64,000 nt of DNA from Gibbula magus (lineage: Eukaryota; Mollusca; Gastropoda; Trochida; Trochidae): contig OW388296.1 in the NCBI GenBank assembly GCA_936450465.1, positions 36,046,586 through 36,110,585 on the forward strand. The letters run 5' to 3'. Shown here one piece after another: positions 39,801 to 51,800 of the stretch. How positions within the stretch are numbered: position 1 is the stretch's first letter; each line of letters starts with the position of its first letter. The position numbers and the translations under genes are program-made. The notes beneath the pieces are model-generated. The model had not been told where the DNA came from, did not search any database, and was given only the letters and a program-made list of their open reading frames with translations.

Positions 39801-42800
39801 AAAATCAATGACTTTTCAATGACTTCTTATATGTATGCATATTTTCCACAGCTTTTCAAAGCCTGGAAACTTATTTTAAATTTAAATGACATTTTCAGGA
39901 TTCCATGACCCATATGAAACCTGTGCACAGCATGATTAGATTGATATAAATTTGTAAATTGGATAAAATAATAGTGCCCAATAATGAACATTGAAGATTC
40001 TTGTACACAATATTTTAAAAGTATAATTAAAGTTTACAGCTATGTAAAGTTTGTCTTTATCTCCACCTATAAAATCATAAATACTTAAAACATGTTTGCG
40101 GCATTGCAAACGGTTATTGTTCATCGCACTTTTCCAAGAAATCATAATCTCGAACCAGTTGATAAATAAGCACATGTCAACCCAAATATGATTATGTTGT
40201 TTGACCTTTTCAATAAATGCTAACCTAGCTCGAACCATATCTGATGTAAAAGTGTTGATCAGTTTGTGTGTCGTTTGGTTTTACATGCCTCTCAGAAAGG
40301 TAAAATTGTATCTTTATTTCTCTGAATAAATATGCGCATGTTATATAGAATAAAAGATTATTTTTTTTTCGGTTTATATATAATGTGATATAAAAATTAT
40401 GAAAATGCGTTCAGTAGTTTAGCAGTGATAATTTGTGTTGAAGAAGTTGTGAAAATTGTCGATTGTTTCAAAATTTATGAAGTGTAAACATGACCTTTTT
40501 TGCGGCACTTGCTGTGTCTTTATCATTTTTTGGACATTTGCCAATTTTATGTGAGATTGTAGTCTATTCTTTCCCCTTTATTTTGGCGTAAATTTTTTTG
40601 AAAACAACCAATTCTTTCACATGATATGAAGTGCGCGAGTAAGGCAAGTTACCGATTTTTGTTCATTAGACTCAGGGAGATCAGGCAAAATTGGCCTTTG
40701 TAAAGCTAATTATTGATGCGTTACGGGTCCACAATGCACACACAATTTGGTGTGATTTTTGCTGGACATTTCAACCAGACATTGACAAAGTCTTGTTATC
40801 ATGGCGAACTGCGAGATGTACCGTATATTACCGGGTATAAGTCGACCCCGCGTATAAGTCGACCCCCTTTCTCAACAACCCAAATACTGGTCAAAACCCT
40901 ATATCTCATGTATAAGTCGACCCCCCTTTTACCACGTGCTGACTGACACCGAATGACAAGTCGACATGGCCAAAAGTCAACACAGCGGCGATTGGTAAGC
41001 AGTGATGTCGATCGACTTTTCAATTGTTTTGCCCTAAATATTATTAAATGATAATTTATTTTTCAGACGTTGAAAACAACCAATAAAAAGATACAACTTG
41101 TGACTCACGGTGTCTGTTATTATTTGTTTCAATCAAATTACATTTTCCTCTCATCAAGCCGAATAAACTACGACCAACATGTTGACAAAACTTTATTAGA
41201 TAACCGGTGAATAGTTAAATTGTTACCTAGTAGAAAAAGACGTAAAAAGACATTGCTTTTAATTTTGAGATGAGAAGTGACAATTATTGTTAATTACTAT
41301 CAATTAATGTTAATTTAACATCAAAGCTTAGATAATTACCGGATGCGCTAATGAATCACTACCCTGACTGGCAATGAACAAATCTATTCACAACCTTAAT
41401 CACACGTCTGTCTATCAACAAGTATTGAATATACACTATTATACAAAATGAATGGTGAACATCTCAGTAACAATACAATGACAATCGGCAATTTACATTT
41501 CTCTAAATATTTTTGAATATATGCTATTATGTTAGAACATCTCAGAAATTATACGTCTACTCGTACCAGTAATTTGCACTTCTCACTGCGTAAACACTTG
41601 ATTATTTTTTCATGAGTATCTATCTCGCATGTCACCGGCTTCTATGTAGAATCTCATTGGTCCACGTGACCTTATCGGGTCACTCGACTTACATCAAGGC
41701 TAGATATCGATCGATGTTTGTCAGGTAATAGTGAAGATTATAATATAAACTTTAATGAACTTTCGTGATTGAAATGTTATTTTTTATTCATATATCACGC
41801 TATATTTGTATTTTAAAAAGACACAATAAAGCATATGTTTTTTATTCAATGATTTTACTATTGTCGACTGGACATTGATGTTTGTGAATTGTTTCCGGTG
41901 TAAACATCGTCCGTTCGACTTGCTGGGCTGGCAGATACTTACCTGGCCTCTAGATTTTTGGGGCTGAAACATAGACCCCGTGTATAAGTCGACCCCCCTC
42001 CTTGACCCCCTAATTTTTGGTATCAAATTCTCGACTTATACCCGGTAATATACGGTATATAAACAAGTTTTCACGGACACACTTTGTCTAGCATTTCGCC
42101 TGGAGACCAAATATATTTATTACTGACCCGGTATATGCACTAAGTCCAACGTACACATCTCGCCAAGGGGTAAAACTCCCGGACCAATACGGGACCCGCA
42201 AGTTAAGGGTTAAATTATTAAAAAAACTATTCAAAGTATCAAAATCTGAATCTGTAACAAATTCATGAATCACCGGTACGGTGAAGCCACACGTTCATGC
42301 AATGTTTATCTTTGACAAAATTTATTTAAAATGCTATGTTAATGAAATCTTTTTCGTATATAATGTTGTGAAATGGGTCACATCTTTCAGTCACTAAATG
42401 ACACTGAGAATATCAATTAAATATCAAACGGTAAGTGTGGTTTCTGCAGACAATTATAATTTACTGAAGATAATGATGATGATTGATGTCGTGCTCGTGC
42501 TGTGAAGAATAAATGTGACAAGCAGGGCGGTTTGCCCTTATTTAATGCCTGTAAGGCGTGTTTGTTTAGTTTTCCTTTTATTTTCTGCAATCGGTCAACT
42601 GATGTCCGATAGGTCAATTTTCCATTTGGACAAACTGGATTAACAATCGGACCTGTCCGGCAAATAGACCGATTTCTGCATCCCTGGTCTGTATATTTTG
42701 GAGAAGTCATTTAAAGATTTGATGGTCATGCCCATATTTGAATGTACATGTTATAAAGATGTTATTCTGAAAATTTCAGCTACTTATGTTAACTGGTTTC

Positions 42801-45800
42801 GTAGAAGAAGTCATTTAAAGTTGGCCGAAAAAAACAAACATTGATCCTTTAGGTGCAAGGAATCTTTCCACTAAATTGCAGCTTTGGAGGTGTAGTGATT
42901 CTGTAGGATAAGTCGAAAGAGTGAAAAGTTTGTGGATGACGGATGACGGACATGGCCCATGCCATAAGCAAAAAAAAGCTTTAAAAATGTGAAAAGTTTA
43001 TGGACGACGGCTCATTCCATAAGCTCATCTGGCTTTTCAGGCTTGATGAGCTAAAACAGGTACCACATGAAACCATTATCAGTAGTTGTGAAAATACATA
43101 CAGGTGCATAACTGATGTAAATTTGGCTCAGGAGCGTTTGAGATTTTTGGTAATTTTGCCGTTGAAATGAAGAGTACTTTTTAAAAGTTTATTACATCCA
43201 CTGTGTATATACACTGACCTGTATCTTCTTGAAGTGGAGGAAGAAGGGTCTGTAGTAGGAGGGCAGACCAAGCAGCCAGTTCTCGAGGTCGAGTAGGCGG
43301 CAGGTGCCCCCCTCCACCACCACATTGCCTGCGTGCAGGTGACCTGTAAGTACACAAGACCTTGTAACTTTAGACTGCTTCAAAACGTTGAATATTGAAA
43401 GAGATATATTTTATTAATATGAAAATAGAGCCATTGGCTCTGTAGCTCATCATATTTCAGCTCTCTAAAGTCATTGGTTCTGGAGAAGTAGTCGAAAAAG
43501 CAAAAAGTTTACGGACAGTAGCGATCCACATACACAAATCATTTCGTATCTCGCCTGGAGAACTAACATGCTCATTACTGACTCGGTAAGACAGCGATCC
43601 AGGTCTTGCTAAGGGGAACATCGGGATTCTTTATGGCCGTTCCGGGATTCACAAGTTAAGGATTAATAAAACAAGCTGGAGGAGTGGACGACATTTTAAT
43701 CTCTGTACAAATGGTGATTGTTGTGAAAATAACATTGCTAGTCAGTTATTTTCAGACAACTTCCATGCCTCAAGATTTTTCACTGAAGAAAAGCAGTTCT
43801 GATGATACTATGCTTCCAGAAACAGGTTCAGGGAAACATCTTTAGCCAATTCCTGGATCAAATTGGACGAATCAACCAATTAACCCTTTAGTTGCGTATT
43901 TCTATTTTTACCCATTTTAGCCCCTGTGGCGGAATATTCTGACCATCTAGCTCGCAGAATATTCAAGGCGGTGAACCCGGTATTGTTTTTACGAAATATA
44001 TCATGCGCTAATGCAATTTATATATGGAATTGAAGACAAGATGTGTGCAACCTTTGGTTATAATTTTATAGCTATGTAAAGTTTGTCTTTATTTCCACAT
44101 CAAATTGTAAATACTGAGAACATATATGATTCGGCATTGCAAACGTGTACTTGCGTCATTCACCACACTTTCCAAGAAATCATAATCTCAAACCAATTGA
44201 CAAACAAGTGTTTGCCACTAACATGGCAATGTCTCCCGCTGATAACATTGAGTTTAAAAGACATCATTTGGTCAAAATGAGCTACTTCATATATTGCATT
44301 ACTGGTAAAAAGTGTCATGATGATCAGTGTTGTGGTGACCTTGGAAATAAGTTCAAGGTCATTAAAAATTGACTGGTGTCTGCGTCTTCCCCCAGTGTAG
44401 GCTGACACCTAATTTGAAAACTTTGGATGCAACACTTGATGAGATATCCCGTAAACAAGAGTTAAAAAGTGGTCAAATTGTTGTGGTGACCTTGAAAATA
44501 AGGTCAAGGTCACCAAAATCGACTGGTATCTGCGTCCAACCACTATGTAGGCTGTGACCAAATTAAAAGACTTTGGAAGCAAAGCTTCATGAGATATCGC
44601 GTAAACAAGAGTTCAAAAAGTGGTCAAAGTGTCATGGTGACCTTGAACATGTGGTCAAGGTCGCCAAAATTGACTGGTGTCTGGGTCATTCCACAATATA
44701 GGCTGACACTAAATTTGAAGACTTTGGGTCCAACCAATCATGATATATTGCATTAACAAGAGTTAGAAAAGTGGTCAAAGTGTCGCAGTGACCTTGAAAA
44801 TAAGGTCAAAGTCACTAAAATCGACTGGTGTCTGCGTCTTCCCCCAGTGAAGACTGACACCTAATTTGAAGACTTTGGATGCAACGCTTCATGAGATATC
44901 GCGTAAACAAGAATTAAAAAAGTGGTCAAAGTGTGGTGACCTTGAAAATAAGATCAAGGTCACCAAAATCACCTGGTGTATGCGTCCAACCACAATGTAG
45001 GCTGTGACCAAATTTAAAGACTTTGGATGCAACACTTCATGAGATATCGCGAAAAACAAGAATTGTGACGTACGGACGGACGCCGCTGAATACATAGTCC
45101 CCCGTTCCGCGATGCGGTGGGGGACAATCAGCACATGTTGACCCAAATATGGTCATGTTATTTGATCTTTCCAATAAATGCCCACCTCCAATCATATCTG
45201 ATGTAAAAATGTTGATCAGTTTGTGTGTCGTATAGTTTTAAATGTCTCTAATGTATCTTTATTTCAGTGAGTAAATATGAGCATTTTGTATGGAATATAT
45301 GATCATTCTTTTATGTTTATTGTACGTGATATAACAAATATGAAAATTCACGGAGTAGTTCAGCAGATATAAATTGTGCAAGAAGTTGTGAAAAGCACCG
45401 CTTTTTCAAAATATATGAAGTGTGAAAATGACTTTTCTGCGGGGCTTGCTGCGTCTTTATCTTTTTGCACATTTGCTAATTTTATATGGGATTGTAGACA
45501 ATTCTTTCCCCTTTATTTTGGCATAAACATATTTGAAAACAACCAATTGGTTCAGAAGATATGAAATAAGGCAAGTAAGGTGGGCCTGCGAGATGCGATC
45601 ATATACGCGAGTTAACGGGACCGGAGTACAGGGCCGGGGGACAGTGGAAGCACGTGGGTGATAATTAGCCCCTAGGTAGATAACGCTTCAAAATTGGCCT
45701 TTTGTAAAGCATTGATGTATTGATAAAGTATCGATGCATTACAGTCAACAATGAACAGGCAATGTGGTGTGATTTTTGCTGGACATTTCGACCAAACATT

Positions 45801-48800
45801 GACAAAAGACTTGTTTTCGTAGCAAACTGCGAGATGTTAACAAGTTTCACAGTCATGACTGACCCAGTATATACACTAAGTCCGACGTACACATCTCGCC
45901 AAGGGGTAAAACATTATTCTCTATGAGCTTCCCGGACAAATACAGGACCCGCAAGTTAAAGATTAACTTTCAATTTGTGATTTCAAATAATCTGTGACAA
46001 TGAACAAATTGACTGTTAACCGGTACATCAATTTTGTAATCACAAATTTCCTGTGACGCATTAGAAAATTTCAAGGGAAACTGATATCTGCATTTTTGTA
46101 CTGATAAAACGCCGAAAGTTTAATGATAAAAGAGGATGAACTCTAATCGGAGCATCATATATTGTCTATGTATACAATTCTATATGCACCTGTTACTTAC
46201 AATATACCGATAATGTATGAAAAACTATAAACTTGTTTCCATTACTGGCTTTTTTTGACATTATCAGTGGTTATTTGGTCATCATAAATGTAATTGTTAC
46301 TTATATGGATCTAGGTGTTAACTAACTGTTACTTTAATTCTCTGATAACATTGAGTTTGTATATCTGCATGCCATTCATTGCTCCCTACCCTTGACCTAC
46401 CAATGCTAAAATCACAATGACTCTGTTACATTTTGCAACTTTTCTGTCACAATAATCACAAATACTCTACTCTCACTGTAACCAAGTTCCCTACCAGTGG
46501 GTCTGGTGAGCTGAAACTGCAAGCAACTCACCATAAGGAAAGCCTTTGTCCTGTAGAAACTTCAGTGCTTCAAGTATTTGTTTGCCAAATGTTTTGATTG
46601 TTTCCACGTTTAGAGAGAGCATACTTTTAGGACATCCATACTTTTTTAAAAACTGTCCTTTGGGTTTGCACTTGCAAATCAGGTCTCTTAGACTACCATT
46701 TTCATTGAAACTTCGAATCACAATCCCTCCATTTTCATTGGATGTGGCAAACACAGTTGAATAAATATATGGGTGCTGAAATAAAGGAATGAACAATTAT
46801 ATTTAGGGTTGACATAAAAGTTGAACATGTCTATCTTGGATGGACGTACAGACACAGCCAAATACAATGTCAGAATACACGAGACAGAAGAAAAACAACA
46901 ATAGCATGTGTCACATAATCAGAAAGAAACACATGATAAAAGAAAAACAGAGACAGAAATGGGGACATAGACAGAATTTTTTAGAGCCATTGGCTCTTAA
47001 GCTCATAAAATTTTGCATAAGGTTTTTCTAAAGTTAAATGTCTAATGCAATTATTCGTCACCAAACATGCAATTATAATCTGCTGGTCAAAGTATGCTGG
47101 CAAACAATTTCAGGTTTCTAGTACTTTCATTACATTCATTAGAAGTAAAATAAAACAGCTTACATAAATAAGGACGGAGCTATCTCTCCGACTGACATTT
47201 GGGATGAACACCACATGCTATCATATATTTCCTCTCAAATAATTTATCATGTATAGTATCAAACACTATTCAAAAGCAGGGCTTCCAAGGGTCCAAAAAA
47301 ATGGATTCGAGTACTCGAGGGGCTTGATTCGACTCGGACTCGAGTACTCGAAATTAATCCTTTCAGCTACGTAGCAGCATGTCATTCTTACATTTTGTTT
47401 GTTTTTGAGGTTTTAGATTATGAATACAGTGCTAACTACTACCCATTTCGTGATACAATATGCCCATATGCCCCCAAAAATAATCAGCACCATTGCAACG
47501 TTCAGCCCTACAGTTGATGTATCTTTTTAGGTTCAAATAAAACAATATTTAGGCTATTTATTTTCTATATCTGTGATGCAGATGACAGTAAGGATAATTG
47601 CAATAAAATCATATTCACTTATGTTCTACTTCAGTGACAAATGCTAAGACTAGGAAATGGACCACTTATAGATTTACATTCCTTCTTGATCTGTAAATTC
47701 GTTTGAAATTCATATTCCATATTTGGGTTGAGTTATGTCCAGCCTAAATTTTCCCATTTTGATTGGTTGTGCCCCTGGTGATTTGACCATGCATATGTCG
47801 GTATCAATATTATTATTCTGTTTTGAACTGCAATTTGTGGCTGTGGTAATGAAAGTAGCCGATTCGACCAGGGCTGGTGTGAATGTTCACTTGTAAGGTA
47901 TGGAAGGTAATGTGGTATAACCACGACATATCAGGGTTCCACTGCAGGTGTTGTTAAATCTTGTTCAATGTTTATAACTTGCACAGGGTGACTGAAATTA
48001 ATGTGAAATAGCGTGATCTTTTATTGAGTCCTTGAGTCCAAGAAAATGGACTCGAGTCCAGCTAAACCCGACTCGTACTCGAGTACCCGTGGAAGCCCTA
48101 TTCTAAAGCAGGCAACAGTTTTCTAGTTATATAGACCAAAATTGTTTTTAATCCCGCTCTCCCCACACGCTTCTTACCCAAGGTTCTTACACCCCAAGCA
48201 CCACCTTCTTATTCCTAACCCAACACACACATGTACACCCAGCTGTTCCACAACTTCATTGCATTACTAATACCCATGGGCGGGCGGGATATTGCAATGG
48301 TTCGAATCAAGAATTTAGGGGTTTGAATCCCGCCAGGGGCTCAGCAACTTTGTCTGCTTTAAAGAATTGTTCTATATGCAGGCAAGTGATTTTTAGCACA
48401 GTACCACCCATTGTTCACTAGGTTTCACTGCAATGCATGGCCATGATGGTGTTGTGGACTTTCTTCCTGCAATAATACTAGCAGGCATGACGTAATTGAA
48501 ATACTCTTGAAAGCGGCATTAAAAACCAAATCACCTCACCTCACCTACATGTCAAAATCATTCCCCAGGTTTATAAGAAAGAAGATATGTATATGAGATG
48601 TTAAAGAGCCATCACGGATGTTGATGAAAATATCAAAATTTCTCCAAAAATCTACCTCCGTGAAATAAATACACTTAATTTTTCCCTATTTTTTCCAACT
48701 TAAAATAAGCCGAAAAATTGCATTAATTAGTAAAGGTGTTTTCCAGTCTAAATATAGATCCAGTCTATTATTTCCAAGCGCAAAGCATTATGGTCTAGCT

Positions 48801-51800
48801 CACACACAGTAAACAAAGACACGAAAGAATAAAAAAAAATATGACCAATGAAAGAAATCGAAATATATAATTTTCTGATGGTTATTTATTTACCATTTCA
48901 TTTAATTATGTATTTGCTAAAGATATTGGAATAATTGTTTTACCCAACTAGGTATTTTTCTTGAATTTTATAATTAATGAGAGTAAAAATTTGTCATAAT
49001 TTGCTGGTCTTATCTGAATAAAAAGAACATTAAACAGGAAATAATTTGTATATTCTCAGGACATTTAGAAACATAGTTTGTAAAGCAATCGTCACATTCA
49101 GTAATGTGTGACAAGGGTACTTTGCAAGAGCGACGCGTGAAGCACGTGCAGCACATGGATTGTTATGGCGACTTGCGCTAGAGACGAGCCTTCACGCTTC
49201 GGAAGCGCTTGCTGTTTGTGTAGTACGTATTACGCAAAAAAGGGGACTCTGTTTATATACGTCAGATACCCGTAGTGCGCGCTAGTCGAAGTGATACTTC
49301 TCTTTGAAACCAAATTGAAATACATTGTCGTGATATGAAAATTATTTAACATATGCCATGTTGTAGATAAAAAAATTCTCTGGCGAATGACGTTATAAGT
49401 ATATTTTCCAAAAATTTGAAACACTAACATCCGTGATGGCTCTTTAATACCTTCTTGGAAAAAAGTTATTTAGTGATTTCAGAACTGGTGACCTTGACCA
49501 TATTTCGTAACCTTGACCTTTAATATTAAAGGTCACACAATCAGTGATCACTTTTCATTTTATATAACAATCATGTAATGATTCAAAGTGTAAATAGTTG
49601 AAATAAGACATTTGGCAAAAGCATGCTTAAATATTGCCCTCGCTGTGACCTTGACCTTTGACGGATATTAGCGGAAACCTTTTCAAATCTTGGCCTTTCT
49701 CCATAGTTGATATACACCAAATAAGAGCCTGATAGCACAAATATTTTTCAAGTAATCGTGTTTCCAAGGATTTTTTTCAGTGATTTCAGAACTCATGACC
49801 TTGACCTTTGACCTTGAATGTGAACATGGTGTATGAAAAAAAACCTATGTATATGAGGTGTTGATACCTCCTTGGAAAAAAGTTATTTAGTAATCGACAT
49901 ATATTTCTCCTCTAGGAGCAAGGGACCTCCCTACAAAATTTCAGCTTCAGTGGGGAAATTCTGGAGAAGAAATTGAAAATGTGAAAAGTTTGTGTACAAT
50001 GGATAAGATAAGATAAGATAAGATAAGATAAGACTTTATTATCCCGGAGGAAATTCTTTTTACAACAAAATGGTCTCATATATATATATATACATATAGT
50101 CACACAGTGTACACCGGTATAAACAATGCATACACAGTAATATTAATAGCTAGTACAGAACAGATTTTCAATGTAAATGGGTCATTGTGAGACTAGATAA
50201 TTTTAGTATTTACTACTTCATAATTCAAAACATTTATTAATTTCACGAATACTTGTTGGTATGAAGGACTGTCGGGCTCTGTTTGTCCTTAACGAAGGTA
50301 ACCGAAAGCGGCGACCAGAAGGAAGTAGTTCGAAATGATGGGACAATATATGGGAACTATCGGATCTTATTTTAGCAGCTTTCTTTACAATCTGGCGCTC
50401 ATAAATAAAGGATATGTTTTCGAAAGGTACTCCACTGATTTTGCTGGCGGTATTTACAATTTTGATAACTTTGTTTTTGTTGCGAACAGACAAACCTCCA
50501 TACCAGACACCAGGCAACAACGGCCCATTCCACAGCCCACCTGATGAGCTAAAGATGTACAGTATATATGCTTACCTGGATACTTGTTAGAACTTTCATT
50601 AACGCTGTCAGCTCCTTTCCTAGAATTGTACCATCTGGTCCATGCTCACTCTGAAAACAAATGGCTGTTAATATCACCTTGTTATTTGACCTTTCAATGC
50701 ATAATCACACCCAATTTATCTGCAGCTTTTCGTATTGGGGAAGAAGATAAAATAAGCGTTTTTGACTGAGACCACTTTGACCCACATTTGGGGTAATAGC
50801 TAGGGTCACCAAATCTGCAATATAGAATCCCCTTTTGCCAAGGAGTCTGTACACAACATTTCAGCTCTCTAGAAATGTTTGTACTGGAGAATATGAAAAT
50901 AGGGCCCTGTGACTCATAGTATGGTTCACAGGGTCACCAAAACTACAATTAAGGATCCCCATTAGCTTTCTTGAGATTTTCATAGTGGAGAAGATGAAAA
51001 TAGGTTTTTAGGTCATGACTCCTGTGACCCACATCTTAGGTCACAGGATCAACAAATCTACAATTTAGAATGCCCATTGTCTGCACATTTAAGCTTTCTA
51101 GAGCCTTACAGACAAGACATAAATAGGTTTTTAGGTCATGACTCCTGTGACCCACATCTTAGGTCACAGGATCAACAAATCTACAATTTAGAGTCTCTAC
51201 TACGATCCAAGTACGTTTCTTTACGTAGTCTTTACCCCTGTCTTCTGACAGTTGGTACCACGTTTAGATGGGGATAATATTACCCGTTCATAACGTTTTC
51301 AATCAGTTCTATCCCGTTGTCAGTCAGTTTATAACAGTTCTTAACTAGACCTTAATTGATCTTTAACTGATCTTAATACGCAGAATATCGTTCAAACACG
51401 TCCCTTGTTTTCAGACAGTTTTTCTAGTTTACAGAACGTTCTCGTTACATTCTTAGTACGTTGTTCTTGTATCGCAATCACATCCTGGCCTAATATTAAA
51501 TATCTCAACTTATTTCTACTTGATACTTGCCACCCTTCATGAAATAATCAAGACGATTCTCTGTTTATAAACATGGCGGGAAGTTTAGCGACCATGTGAA
51601 TTAGTCTTATATATACTGCAATGATTTTCAAGATTATCGCTTACTTTATAAGTTTATATATGGTTTTGATTATAAACATTATACACATTCATTCCTCGCT
51701 ATTCCATATCAATATGTCTTACACTTGATATGAAAATCAGAACAATGACACGCTGTCAAATATTCATTCAACGGTACCCCTTTCTGTAACCTGTATGCTT

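Noticed and set aside
43192..43383. Second, overlapping minus frame through exon e5 (75 codons)
   Set aside because: The other frame matches PXK over its full exon length and joins e4 and e6 in phase; this one does not.
48290..48345. Possible tRNA gene (GGTTTGAATCC B box)
   Set aside because: No A box at the right distance and no cloverleaf. It fits a SINE better.
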